Source of the DNA: Madurella fahalii
Taxonomy: Eukaryota; Ascomycota; Sordariomycetes; Sordariales
DNA: 64,000 nt
NCBI GenBank assembly: GCA_029876055.1
Contig: CM056878.1
Span: 930,001 to 994,000, forward strand
Reading direction: 5' to 3'
Positions 23,195 to 34,433 of this stretch are shown piece by piece. How positions within the stretch are numbered: position 1 is the stretch's first letter; each line of letters opens with the position of its first letter. Position numbers and translations under genes: made by a program. The notes under the pieces were generated by a model that ran no database searches, had not been told where the DNA came from, and saw nothing but the letters and a program-made list of their open reading frames with translations.

Positions 23195-24258
23195 ATAGAG
23201 CTGTTGATAGTTACCGGTGTTGTTGTTGGTATCTGATTGAGCACCTTTACAGCCAGACACTAGATTTGGGTATAAAGACCTTTGAAATGCTTCCACAAGC
23301 AGAATACGCGCCTCTTTGGGTTTGGAAGAGCCCAATACACGAAAAGAGTGAGCATAGCAACAGATAGCCAAAAGAGTTTTAGCAAGCCCTCCGTACTGAA
23401 CTTGGTGGGAAGGGATTCGTCGAGCTAGCTAGGATAAGGCGAGCTTTGAATGAGATCGAGCTGCCTCGGCCCCTGAGGTCGGCGATGTCAGCCAGAGCTA
23501 GGATAGCAGAGATGTACACTAGGATAAGCCCCCGGTAGTACGTCCAGCCACATGCGGAGACAGTCCTCCTGGGGCTGTTTGATTATTGAAGTTTGAAGGG
23601 TCTCTCTACTACAGCAGGAAAAAAGCTGATGACTTGGATACCAGGAAAATCTAGACAATAAAGCTTGCACAGTAAGTTCCTGAGTGCTATAGGGAAGCTT
23701 ACCACCTCCCTAGTGTATTCCCGAGTGCGATACGTTCGCGGCCCGGGGGTCCATGTGGCTAGTAGCACGACTTATTGTGCGACAAACAGCTCGGTAAGTC
23801 GGCAAGCAAAATGTTAGCTATTGCTACCTGGTCCGGGCACAAAAGGTACATTATACCAAATGCAAGGCACTATGGGAGGGCCGAGAACGGGGTGAACACT
23901 CCCCAAGAAACAGCAATAGCTTGCTTTTGACAGCTGGTCAGAGGTAATCATTGACCAGCACTTGACCCAGGTAACCTCTACAATCAAAACTCGAATGGTG
24001 ACACTGTAGTGCCCAGCCAGGTATCATCGTATCTCGACGAATAGTTGGTAGTATCGCTGTAGTTCGACAGATGTTGTCAATTTATTGCTATTCCCGCAAG
24101 ACCGTAGATACACCCGCGGTCCTATAAGGCACGGGAGAAATGATTGTAGGAAGCCTCTGAGCACCAAGTGTATGAGGGGATGCTTGCGACTATATCTACA
24201 TTGCTTATTAATAACATCATATCCAAAGGTTAGCGATGACAATTGCCTCCCATCGGCT
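23195..24258. other. No gene seen
   Basis: This is a transition stretch between the NLR relic and the first intact gene. Short ORFs exist on both strands but none shows a recognisable motif. Weak continuation of the NLR C-terminus on + to about 23,370 is possible. Confidence 0.5.
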
Positions 24259-26253
24259 TTAGATATATGACGCTGGGCCTGCACCTCCATACGTCGTCTC
24301 ATAAACGGTCTTGTACTCGACGTCGCCGACGTAGCTCAAGCCGTTCATGTTAGCCTGATGCTCCATCATGTTGGCGAAATGATCTGCCTGTGCGTCCTGG
24401 AAGCCGACGCCACAGCTAGTGCCATATTCGTAGCCGGCATACTCCCCACCACCGGCGCCGTATTCAAACGTAGCCGCCACTTGTGTGTCTTGGAAGGCGG
24501 CAGCGTACTCCGACGCAGCTGCTGCGTGCGCATCTTGAATGGCAACGGCGTATTCCGATGCAGCAGTTGCGTGCGCATCCTGAATGGCGGTGGCATAATC
24601 CGACGCGGCTGTTGTGTAAGTGTCCTGGATGGCCGCAGCATACTCCGACGCGGCTGCGGCATGCGTGTCTTGGATGGTAGCTGCGTAATCCGGCGCAGCC
24701 GCTGCTTGCGCGTCCTGGGCAGCGCCGGCGCCATACTCATGACCGGCATACTCGTCATAACCAGCACCTTCGTCGCCGTAGTACCAGGCATACTCTTCGT
24801 AGTAATCTTCCCCCCAATACGTGCCGCCGGCGTCGTATCCGTCTGCGGGATCCTCATTCCATCCGCCTGCACCGTCACCGTGCGTACCCTCTCCGGCAGC
24901 CCCGCTTTCGCCTCCTGCATCACCGCCATCGACATCTCCGTCCCCAGCACCGCTGTCACCACCGTCCCCACCACCGAAATCGAATCCACTCGCATCGCCT
25001 CCCAGCGCAGCCAGCGTCCCCACTGTCAAAGCAGCCGCCAACCCCACCCCCCCGGCAGCATACCACTTTTTCTTGTTATTACTGCTAGACTTGGTAGCCT
25101 TAGCCTTGCCCGGTACGCCGGACGCATGAGTGGCAGATGATGGCGGCGGCGGCGGTGGTGCGCCCCCTCTGCCCCCTCTGTAACCACCTCTGCCTCGGCC
25201 TCGGAAGCCGCCCCTGCCGCGGAACGCGCCGGGGTGTGGTGGGTGTAGTGCGGGTCCGAGCCTGACTCCGGGCGCTGCCCGCCCAGCTTGAGGCGCGGCG
25301 GTTCCCACTGCTGCCGGATGAGGCGCAGCACCTTGGTTTGGAGCTTGCGCCTGCCTATCATTCCAGGGTGCGGTTGCGTGCGGCTGTATCCCAGTGGTGC
25401 CCTGCGCGAGAGAGCTACCAGGTGCGGGGCCGGTGCTCCTAGAGGCAGGAGCAGCGGCACCCGGCCACGCTGGTGGATGCTGCGCATTACCATGGATGGG
25501 AGAACCCGGTCCGTAGGCCTGGTTTGTGTTAGAGCCATACCCAGAACTAGTGCTAGTAGCCGGCAGCCCCGATTGCTGTGCTATGACGAGCGTCGTTCCG
25601 TAAGTGGATGGCGTCCCCGGTTTGGGCACCGCTGCAGCTTGAGCATTCGAGACGGCATTCTTGACGGCGCCTCCCAGCAGGCTCGCCGTCTTCTTGCCCC
25701 ATTTCCCGACCGAATCCATCGTCTCCTTCCCGAAAACGGAGTTGGCCATAGATCCAATTCTTGGACCTGGTTGCGAAGGCGGGGAGGTGGTTGACGGGGG
25801 TGTATACACGGCTGCTTGGTGCAGCGAATACTGGGGTGGCAGCGGAGTCGGTTGAGTGTGGACCGGTTGAGAACCTGGGGGGGCAGGACCTGAGGGATGG
25901 GAACTGGTTGCATAACCTTGATGCGGCTGCAGCCCAGGGGTAATCTGAGAGCTCGGTGAATGTTGATGAGGGTACGTCCAAGACTGGGCCCGAGGTGACT
26001 GTGGATTATGTGGTGTCTGCCGGGGCGTCGGCGGATTCCTGATGGCCATTCCGGCCATAGCGGACGCAAGTTGGTGGTCGACAGCGTGAACAGGAGGCGA
26101 GAACTGGTGAGGCTGGCCCTGCTGAGGGTGCTGTTGAGGGCCGTATGCTGGCGGCTGCTGCGGCTGTCCATAGCCGAAATGGGGTTGTTGGTATTGGCCT
26201 GGATTATGTTGTCCCATGGCGGGCCCGTAGGCTGGGGCGCCGTTGTTGGACAT
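24259..26253 (-). CDS. Low-complexity Gln/Pro/Gly-rich protein with RGG box and 15-residue repeats
   Basis: This single-exon ORF of 664 codons encodes a protein of no recognised family. Residues 1-160 are rich in Gln, Pro, Tyr and His. A short better-conserved-looking part (SVFGKETMDSVGKWGKKTAS) lies at about 173-192. An RGG-type box is at 344-364, followed by a poly-Pro run. A lysine-flanked hydrophobic, glycine-rich stretch (WYAAGGVGLAAALTVGTLAA) at 397-416 could be a membrane segment or a membrane-inserting helix. The rest is acidic, with Asp/Gly runs and then Tyr-rich sequence. About five to six tandem 15-residue repeats (consensus YAAAIQDTHAAAASE) cover 512-598. RGG boxes often bind RNA, but function here is unknown. 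The repeat tract makes length variation between strains likely. Confidence 0.75.
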   Translation of the reverse strand: MSNNGAPAYGPAMGQHNPGQYQQPHFGYGQPQQPPAYGPQQHPQQGQPHQFSPPVHAVDHQLASAMAGMAIRNPPTPRQTPHNPQSPRAQSWTYPHQHSPSSQITPGLQPHQGYATSSHPSGPAPPGSQPVHTQPTPLPPQYSLHQAAVYTPPSTTSPPSQPGPRIGSMANSVFGKETMDSVGKWGKKTASLLGGAVKNAVSNAQAAAVPKPGTPSTYGTTLVIAQQSGLPATSTSSGYGSNTNQAYGPGSPIHGNAQHPPAWPGAAAPASRSTGPAPGSSLAQGTTGIQPHATAPWNDRQAQAPNQGAAPHPAAVGTAAPQAGRAAPGVRLGPALHPPHPGAFRGRGGFRGRGRGGYRGGRGGAPPPPPPSSATHASGVPGKAKATKSSSNNKKKWYAAGGVGLAAALTVGTLAALGGDASGFDFGGGDGGDSGAGDGDVDGGDAGGESGAAGEGTHGDGAGGWNEDPADGYDAGGTYWGEDYYEEYAWYYGDEGAGYDEYAGHEYGAGAAQDAQAAAAPDYAATIQDTHAAAASEYAAAIQDTYTTAASDYATAIQDAHATAASEYAVAIQDAHAAAASEYAAAFQDTQVAATFEYGAGGGEYAGYEYGTSCGVGFQDAQADHFANMMEHQANMNGLSYVGDVEYKTVYETTYGGAGPASYI
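24460..24720 (-). repeat. 45-bp coding minisatellite
   Basis: Five to six tandem copies of a 45-bp unit encode the 15-residue repeats of the gene at 24,259-26,253. Units differ mostly at Ala/Thr and Asp/Glu positions, and the frame is kept throughout. Confidence 0.85.
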
Positions 26254-27455
26254 GGCTGTGACGAGGTCGCTTCACGAATGCCGGCTCTTCGCGGGGTTAG
26301 TTTTGCTCAATGCTTTGGCACCGAGGCATCGTCAGCCGAGGAGCTTCAGACATTTTATGCCCAGGATACTACGTCTCGGTCAAGCAAGGGCCGGGGACCC
26401 GAAAAATGTCCAAAAAGACACTATTTACTGCGGCTGAACTTAGCGCCAGTACTGTTGCCAGTGATGATCTGTCGAGATGCTTGGCATGCAATCAGTAGGC
26501 TGGAAGGGAGCAGGCGCAGGGTTAGACCGCATAAGAAAATTCTTGATTGGGGCCTTGGTCCAATTTCAATAACGTCGATTATGCCCTGGACCCTTCTGGC
26601 GATGCTCCGGGTGCAAGGAAGTGGGCGGTTGGGCTCTGTGTTGGGAATCAGCGGGCGGCCAGAACAACAGCCCAGCCACCGTGTCAAATGCGACTGGCCC
26701 AGACAATTCAGTCAGTGATGCAAAGGCAAAGCATGATGCTCATACGCCGGAATGTGGCACTCTCCGAAGACGGCCTGTATCGCTTGCTGAGGTTACCGGA
26801 AGGGGCACCTAAATGTTAGCAAATCTAAGAGAGGCCTGCTCTCCGAACGCTATTATCGCCAGCTCGCTAACGCTAGTCTACGGCCTTGGCGCCCCAAGCG
26901 CTATCTAGAGTCGTATAGTGTCTCGGAAGAGTCATTGGTGCTGAACGGAGGTGGTATACTTTTGCCGGCAAGCTTGTACCGAGCCTTACTACAGAGGGCT
27001 TACAGGCGTCCTCGTTCAGGTGGTTGTAGGTGAAGAGCACCTCGTCTGGCGGCCCGTGGGGTCCACGTCGCCGTGGTGTTCCCAACGGCTCCGGTGGGGT
27101 TTCGGGCCCGGAGAATCGCCTATCTCATAGTGCAGATACCGGAGGCCTATAGCGGGATTATTATAGTATAATCAATAAAGGTTAATTGCGCCCGAGGACG
27201 TGGTTCCGCGCGCTTGTAACCGTTGCTTCTCTCTGGAGCGGCTAAACTTGAAAGCCCTGCAGATCCCATTGGAATGCATCTCGGGGCTTTTTTTCGGGCC
27301 AACTTCGGTTTTGTCGCTGCTGCCCCCACCGCTGCCCCGCGCCCCACCGCTGCTGACACCCGACGGTACTCAGCCCCGATGAAAGGAGCGCCGACTGTTC
27401 TCTTCCTCATGCGCAACAATTCTTGTCTCTCGTTTGTAGGTGGGAAGCCTTGGAA
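26254..27455. other. Intergenic region, no gene seen
   Basis: This 1.2-kb gap lies between two genes that point away from each other, so it should contain both promoters. ORFs here look like shadows or chance frames, and no clear TATA box or RNA gene was found. Confidence 0.5.
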
Positions 27456-28550
27456 ATGATACATGATCCCGTCTGCCGACACGATGATCCACGGATCAAT
27501 GGCGTCGCTAAGGCACATGCCTCGGCACAGGCGCTTGCATCACTGCGACGTACACTACCCGACATCTGCTTCGAGCTTCGCGGCAAGATCGATGCCTTCC
27601 TCTGCGAGCAGACCGACGATGAAGTCTTGCGCAACGTGCAGAACCAGGTCAGGGTGTCGATGGGCGTGATCGGGGAGGCGCTGCGCCGATATGGGTAGGT
27701 GCTGCGTCACTTCAATGGCCGAGGTGAGGGCGGGGCCAGGATGGATACCAACTACGCGACAACTAGGCTGACCATGATATCCGGGGATTCACACAAGGCC
27801 CGATCATCTCTCGCTCTCGTACAATGGCGGCAAGGATTGCCTTGTCCTATTAGTGCTCATAATGGCCTGTTTACCCGCCTGGGCTTCTCGCCCAGCTTCT
27901 CCTCATCCCGATCCAGCAGCTCCTAGGCCGCCGTCGTCGCCGTCACCGCCGCCACCGCCATCCTCATCCGCCCGCCTGCCGAACCCCGGTGCTCCCGATC
28001 GACCGCTCCAGGCGATATACATTGTCTCTGCGCATCCGTTTACCGAAGTCGAGGATTTCGTGGCGAGCTCGGCGGATCAATACCATCTGGATCTCAAACG
28101 GTACGCGTTGCCCATGCGACCCGCGCTCGAGGCATATTTGGAGGACAGGCCAGCCATCAAGGCGATATTTCTGGGCACGAGGCGGACGGATCCGCATGGG
28201 GAGTTCTTGTCGCACTTCAACCCGACCGACGCAGGTTGGCCGCAGTTTATGCGAATCCATCCGGTCATTGATTGGCATTATGTTGAGATCTGGGCGGTAA
28301 GTCTTATCTTTTTCCCAGCGGAGCAGAACACGGCTAGCCATGTGGAGGGGACCGGGCGCTAACTCAGATACAGTTCATCCGGCACCTCCGCATCCCATTT
28401 TGTGAACTCTACAACCGGGGCTTCACCTCGCTTGGAGGTGTGACTGACACCCGGCCAAATCCGGCACTAGCAGTTAGCGGTGACACGACAAAGTTTCGCC
28501 CAGCCTATGAGCTTAGAGATGACGACGAGGAACGCCTTGGTCGAGACTGA
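27456..28550 (+). CDS. FAD1: FAD synthase (FMN adenylyltransferase)
   Basis: The enzyme transfers AMP from ATP to FMN to make FAD. Exons are 27,456-27,694, 27,798-28,296 and 28,374-28,550, giving 304 residues, very close to yeast Fad1. Both introns are GT-AG, and the first splice rebuilds RRYGPDHLSLSYNGGKD. The PAPS-reductase-like fold signatures are all present: the SYNGGKD phosphate loop, FLGTRRTDPHG, FMRIHPVIDWHYVEIW and GFTSLGG. The protein ends DDEERLGRD, as is usual in this family. A proline/serine-rich insert (about residues 100-130) follows the loop and looks like a species-specific extension. The start is the first ATG in frame before the conserved N-terminal helix (LPDICFELR). The 5' side has no better candidate. 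Confidence 0.9.
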
Positions 28551-28557
28551 GAAGGAT

Positions 28558-28621
28558 ACGTGCAAACCTTGGAAGGGTGCAAACCTTGGAAGGGTGCAAA
28601 CCTTGGAAGGGCGCAAACCTC
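28558..28621. repeat. 17-bp minisatellite just after FAD1
   Basis: Three to four tandem copies of TGCAAACCTTGGAAGGG lie directly after the FAD1 stop codon, in the presumed 3' untranslated region. The last copy is imperfect. Confidence 0.85.
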
Positions 28622-29241
28622 AAGGGGACTAACGGCGCCGCTGCTGCTTGGATGACGTTCTCGAATGTATAAACTCCACCTGTTAACCAACATCACCTGA
28701 ATGCTGTTGGCCGGCTCGTCAACAGAAGGCTCAACTTTGGGTCACGCGAAGCATGCCGTCGTTGAACGCATGCCCTTCGCTTCGTAGAGGATAGAACATC
28801 ATAGATGGCGTCTCGAGTCGGCCAGATCTAGCATTGGGGCCAGATCTCTCCAGTTGATGTCCCGCCGCTGCCGTGCCCATCAATCGCCCGCGGGATAGTT
28901 CTTCGCCGTGTGGCAGCGCCCCGACGGTTGCTGCGCGTTGACTTTCGCATTGCATGGGGATAGTCAACAGCGTATAGACGGTGACGGAGAGCAGACACGG
29001 GAATATTTGTAGCTTGCAGGACGTACTTTTTACGTAAAAGGAACTCGGCAATCCAAACCGTCAGAGCCCGTCCGGTTTTGCTACTGTGTGTCTATAACTT
29101 CGCGTTTGGGGCGTTAATGGAGGGTTAGGGTAATTGGAATCTGTCCCGTGACCCGGATCACCTCACAGGCCGTGTTCTCTGCCAACTGCGGGATGGTTTC
29201 CGCATTCTCCAGGCTGCCTACTATTTCGCTCAACAGCCGTG
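28622..29241. other. Intergenic region, no gene seen
   Basis: About 620 bp separate FAD1 from the downstream nucleoside hydrolase. Nothing beyond the FAD1 minisatellite and the presumed promoter of the next gene could be recognised. Confidence 0.5.
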
Positions 29242-30483
29242 ATGCCGCGAATTTTGTTTGCGGTAGCGGTCTGTGTGGTCCCTCTCCTAGCAGTCTCGGC
29301 CACGATTTGGCCCTCGCAGCAATGGCAAACCGACGACGCGGGTAGATCGAGGGGTCTGATTATCGACACTGACCTCTTTAGTGACGTCGAGTGAGTTCCG
29401 TGGCCCAGTCGCTCACTGTTCCTATTGTTTTCTTTCCATCGTCTTTTCTCTCCCCGCAGCTAATGCAGTACAAAGCGATGCGGGGGCGCTGCTGCTCGCA
29501 GCAACATCACCCTTGGTGCGCCTATTAGCGGTCAACGTCAACTATCCTTCATCATACTCGGCCCTCGCGGCATCTGCTATTCTGGCACACTACGGGCACC
29601 CGCGGACACCTATCGGCATAAAGCGACCACTCACTAATGCCACGTTCTTTGATTCCTGGTCTTTCGCACTGGGGGAGTACGCAAGCAAAATTGCTTACCG
29701 TTGGTCTGGAGGGACTTTACCCTGGGGCTGTGCCGACGACGCATGGGACCCCGTGTCACTGTATCGGAAGGTCTTGTCCGAGGCGCCAGACGAGAGCGTC
29801 ACAATTGCGTCGATCGGCTTCTTTGAGAATGTGCGTGTTCATCTGACCAATACGGGACTTGTCGTTTGTTTTTTCTGCCAAGCTCACTAATACCTTAGTT
29901 GTCCGGTCTCTTGAATTCTTCTGCGGACGCATACTCTGAGCTAAGTGGGCCGGAACTGATCGCGGCCAAGGTCTCCGAGCTAGTGATCATGGGCGGCATG
30001 TACCCGTCCGGCTACGAATACAATTTCTGGGGCGATGATGCCTCACTAACCGCCCATGTCGTGAACAACTGGAAGGGGCCTATTGTCTTTTCCGGCTATG
30101 AACTCGGCGAGAACGTCATGTCTGGGATGCGGCTAATTGCTGAAGGGCCCCGAGCAGACCCCGTCCGAGCTGCCTATATATACTACACCTACAACACTTC
30201 CCGTCCTTCATGGGATATCCTGACGATCCTGTACGCTACGGATGGACTGGGAGACTTATTTGACTATGGCAATGTGTTTGGGTACAACCACGTCGCGGGA
30301 AACGGCTCGAACGAATGGGTATACGACGAGAGCGTCACGAACCAGCACTGGCTGAAACTTAAAGTATTGGAGGAGGTGGCGTCAGAAAAGATGGAAAGAC
30401 GCCTAGTGGAGGCAGCATGGTCCCAAATGGGCAAGCCGAGGATGCTGCGGCAGAGCAAGGCCACGGTGGACGAGGAGCTTTAG
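29242..30483 (+). CDS. Secreted inosine/uridine-preferring nucleoside hydrolase family protein
   Basis: Members of this family cleave the N-glycosidic bond of ribonucleosides using a calcium ion held by aspartates. Exons are 29,242-29,390, 29,476-29,830 and 29,899-30,483, giving 362 residues. Splicing the first intron restores the hallmark aspartate cluster (IIDTDLFSDVDDAGALLLA) near residue 45. Later family landmarks are VNVNYPSSYSALAASAIL, VSELVIMGGMYPSG and the EYNFWGDDASL block. The N-terminus (ILFAVAVCVVPLLAVSA) is a good signal peptide, so the enzyme probably acts outside the cell or in the vacuole, for example in nucleoside salvage. The start ATG gives this signal directly. Substrate preference cannot be read from the sequence. 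Confidence 0.88.
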
Positions 30484-32799
30484 ATGCTTGTCTATGCAAG
30501 AGCCGTCTGGCGGAAGCCGCGTAATGCACGAGGTATGAATCCATATACACTATCACTGCGGGCCTCGTGGTTGACACCACTCAGGCCCCGCTATAAACTC
30601 AACTTCCAGGCCATGGTAAGAGTGGCCTAGATGAACTTTGTGCTCTGCGCACGTAGTGAGGCTCGGTTCAATCCGGGTCTGGACGACGATTATAACCCAC
30701 ATGGAAGGGTCGGTAGTTGTTACGACCAACACGAATGGCCGTTACACTGCTAACACTATGGTCGAAGGAGCTCAACACTCCGATTTTGACAATCCGCGCG
30801 GTAAAACACCGCGGAACGGGTCCTCGGGATCTTCCTCGTCAACCAACCCCTAGTCGGCAGGGAAAGTACTGCGTGCCCCACAGTCTCTGTCCAAGGGCCA
30901 AGAAGATCCAAGAAATGGGCGTCGTACGTGTGCAGGTTGATGTTGTTATCCACTACTGCCGGCACTCCGAGCCATCGGCGGTAATTTAATGACCGGACAG
31001 GTCCCTCTGGCCTCGAGGATACCTTACGTTGAGCGCCCAGGCGATTCGGTGTAGCATCGAGGACCCCCATTTTTCTTATCGTCTGCTGGAAAGAGCACGC
31101 AACACCCCATGCAGGCCCGCTGCAAACCTTAAGACCGATGAAGATGATGCACTCGTCTATTCAGATTCCTTGAACCGAACACCATTAGGGGCTTGCTTCC
31201 TCGACCATGGCACATACTCCTAACAGCAATCCTCTATTACGCCCACTATGTACTCCATATCCCGAACGCCCGATTCGGGGCTTGTCGGATCCATTGTGCC
31301 CCCCGACGACCTTCCATCGGTGCAAAAGGCTGCTTGACACGGAGATGAGCAAGAAACGGTGCTTGCAGCGATGCTCATCCTCAGGTTTCTTTCCATCCGT
31401 GAGCTAGCGTCTCCCGACCACAAGAATTGCGAGTGTGGAGGTGTGTTGGAAGTCACGGGCATGATATTCAGGTTCTCCAGCACGTTGCCACCTCGCTTCT
31501 CGCCGTTGGATGAGATGCCTACATGCCGCCCATAACCGGAACCAACCTGTAGGATACTAGGGTGCAAGCCCTGGCTGAAGAGTATGATGCGGGAAGCTGA
31601 ATCAACAGGTCTGCATCGGTTACAGCGTAAACAGAGACCCCGCTCCGACTACCCTAGCCCATGTATGAATGTCGCGCGCCCCGGATCAGTATAACGTGCG
31701 ATGACACTGAGGGCTACGTTGGTTTGGGGGGCACGGCAAGATCGGTCACGTCTACCGAGAGATGTACGATCGTTTTGGGTAGCTCATAGCATCCACTTGA
31801 AGCAGTGTCCAAGCTTCCATGCCTCTCCCTTGACGCAAGGGCATGTTTGATGTGGAATTTACCGAGCATGCAGCATATCATCCCCTTAACCCGCGTGGTC
31901 ATCTCTCCTGGATGGCGTCGCCATCTTCTTGGCTATACAAGTTGCGCTTGGGCTAAGCGTACCAATTGTCGCTTCTGTAACGTTTGCCGATGCAGGTTTC
32001 CTGTCATGATGGCCTACGTTAGTGCATCGCTAGTGAAGAATACTGGAAAATGTAGGGATGGGGGCTTCTCAAAATGGAGCATACCAAGCATTGATTAGAG
32101 ATATGGCAGGGAGTAACCGGAAGCTAATGAGGGGGTGATGACATCAATAAGTGCGATGACGCGGGTCGCACTTCCTATAAGTATTATACTAGAGGAGGAT
32201 CACTACTCTGGCTGCCACCTGGTCCATCCTGATACTCGCGGCCGATGAAGGAGACTTGATGAGAAAGACATCAGGGCCTAATCTCGGCTGCGCTGCCTTG
32301 TTCAACTAACCCTTGTAAGGCATAGGAGGAGCCACATCATCAATTCGCCCTTCCTACTTAACTTCGGGACGACTGAGCTATACTCTGCCAGTGCAGTCGC
32401 TCACCAACGGGACCGGGAGGTAGCTGTGCTGGGCATCATTGACAATCTATTGAGCATGGGAAAGGGAGCCTCTACTATGCGTAGTAGCACTGTCGCCCCC
32501 TGAAGTTATGCCTAGCGTCGGCAATCGTCGTCGGCGATAACGTTCGATGCTTCTTCCACTACCAGGTTCTGTTATGTTTGTGACACTCGCCATTGGTTGA
32601 AAGTCATGCAAAGTACCAGCAAGCTTAATACGTCTGATGTAGTAGCGCTTCATTGATGTCATATATTACCAGTAGCTAACGAAGTTACCTGGTATAACAG
32701 CACGCTGTCCGCCTTTTTTCATATCCCGTATTATTCCCGGAAGCCAGGCGACTACCAACTCCTTTCTCTGACCATCGGATCCGAGCCCTGCCAATCGCT
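30484..32799. other. Long intergenic region, no gene seen
   Basis: These 2.3 kb lie between two converging genes. Several ORFs of 60-115 codons occur on both strands but have no signal peptide, motif or convincing splice structure. Single-copy-looking sequence without obvious repeats. Confidence 0.5.
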
Positions 32800-33602
32800 C
32801 TATGTGTACTGCCAAGCACTAATGGAGCCGCTCGGCAGGGGGTTGATCTTGAGGTTGATCGCGGGGCAGCCGTTGAGGATCGCCGCGTTCGTCTCGTTCT
32901 TAGCCACCAGGTTCCACTGGGTCCCGCCGCCGCCAGAGGCTCTGGGCGGGCACGCAACCCAACCCCAGCCGTTGCCGTTGAGGTTGACAAAGCCGCCGCC
33001 CTGGTAGGCGCCGAACCCGGCCGGGGTGCTGCCCGGCGGCATGAAGGCAGAGTGGGCCTGCGTGTAAGCCATGTTCCAGTAGGGGTCCAGGTAAGCCCGC
33101 TGGCCGCCAGGAACCATGACGTTCATGGATGCACCGCCGCCGCCGGCGACGATGGCCGTGATGTCACCGGGCGGGCAGGCATCCCCAACCTGGTCGGGGC
33201 AGTAGCTGCTCGTTTCACCGTCGATGTTCCAGTGCAGGCCGCCGGCGGTGATGGGCTTTCCGTGAATAGGGAGGGTCGGGTTGGACACGGTGAGGGTGAA
33301 GGGCGTCTCGACGGGCGGGAGGAGGGTGAGGACATTGTTCTCGCACTTGTACATGAACTTGCTGTAGCATGCACCGGCGCAGTGCGAGAGCGGCTCGCCC
33401 GCGGTGACGGGGCAGAGGAACTGGTTGTCCCAGCAGACGTGCTACGCGGCAATTTAGGGCATGCCCGGCCAAAGTGGCGGTATAGAACCGTGGTGATACT
33501 CACCTGTGCGGGGTCGAACTGAACCTCGCCGCATGTCTCCAGAGCAGCTAGGGCACCATGGCCGAGGCCGAGCAGTGCGGCAGCCAGAGTCAGGCGGGCC
33601 AT
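32800..33602 (-). CDS. Secreted protein with CBM52-type carbohydrate-binding domain
   Basis: Exon 1 is 33,504-33,602 and exon 2 is 32,800-33,441, joined by a 62-nt GT-AG intron, giving 246 residues. Residues 1-19 form a signal peptide (ARLTLAAALLGLGHGALA). The next part, about 22-68, has the cysteine pattern of the carbohydrate-binding domain found in fungal endo-beta-1,3-glucanases: CGEVQFDPAQ, HVCWDNQFLCPV, then CAGACYSKFMYKC. The remainder (GGLHWNIDGETSSYCPD, VPGGQRAYLDPYWNM, GWGWVACPP) matches a family of fungal secreted proteins often named IgE-binding or cell-surface protein. A role at the cell wall is likely but the reaction, if any, is unknown. A TATATAAAA-type box lies about 100 nt upstream on - (33,698-33,711). 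Confidence 0.85.
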
Positions 33603-34433
33603 GTTTGATATTGTGACTTGTGCGACTACTTGTCCGGTGGAAGCGAAGCGGATGAGGGGACATCGAAGGGAGCGGCTACGGCGGGATTCAGGTGAAATTT
33701 TATATAGATCCAATATCCTCAACCGCCTGTTCGTCGTGGATACGGGCTAAACAATCATCGTCATACTAACAGGGTTGTTAGGTAATCACCTAAGTGACCA
33801 GGAGGCGGGGTCTGCCCTTAGACATTGAAGCTCGTATTGTTGGTCATGGATATCATTGATCCCAAAGCAATTGCGCGCAACGGCCGGCGCCGTGATTGGT
33901 CGGCCAGTGGCCGGCTAGCATGGGGTTGGCGGGCTGCGAAACGCACCTCTGCTGGGAGACCAGTGGAACTTTTGGCTGTTGTCCTCGAAACGGAGGTACG
34001 AGGGGGGGTGGGTAAGGGTTGTGTGGGTGAGGACGGGGGGCCATCTTTGTCCTTCCAAGCCCCGGGAGGAAAGAATGTTGGTTCTTGACGGATATTGGTG
34101 CCGACTAACGGCCTGCTCTGCTGCGGGCGATCGCCTGCCAAGCCCACACACCCATGCCAACCTGCCCAAAAACTCGTATTCGACCTCTAGGTGGCCAAGT
34201 CGGTACCGCATTTGCACGCTCCACGGACCCAGCCCGTGTTTGCTTACTGAGAAGCTCCCGATGCGGCCTAAAAACAGCACCGAGCCAATGCGAACCGGTT
34301 TTTCGGCTGCTCTGTTGCAGGACTATACTGAGTAGAAGCTACCTCCTCACGACATGCATGCCAGCTCGACTGGGAACAAGCCCCAGCACACAGGCGGCCA
34401 TGATCCGACGGTAGCATAGTTGCCCTGACATCA
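33603..34433. other. Intergenic region, no gene seen
   Basis: This 830-bp stretch holds the promoter of the CBM52-type gene (TATA-like box at 33,698-33,711) and the 3' region of the aldehyde dehydrogenase. Overlapping short ORFs look like chance frames. Confidence 0.5.

Noticed and set aside
24358..25140. 260-codon + ORF over the repeat protein gene, and a 209-codon - ORF in another frame
   Set aside because: Both are frame shadows created by the 45-bp tandem repeat and GC-rich codon use of the gene at 24,259-26,253.
26008..26718. 236-codon ORF on + overlapping the start of the repeat protein gene
   Set aside because: It overlaps the antisense coding start and has no recognisable domain or splice context.
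30655..30680. GGTTCAATCCG string resembling a tRNA T-loop
   Set aside because: The flanking bases do not form a proper T-stem and no A box or acceptor stem could be found upstream.
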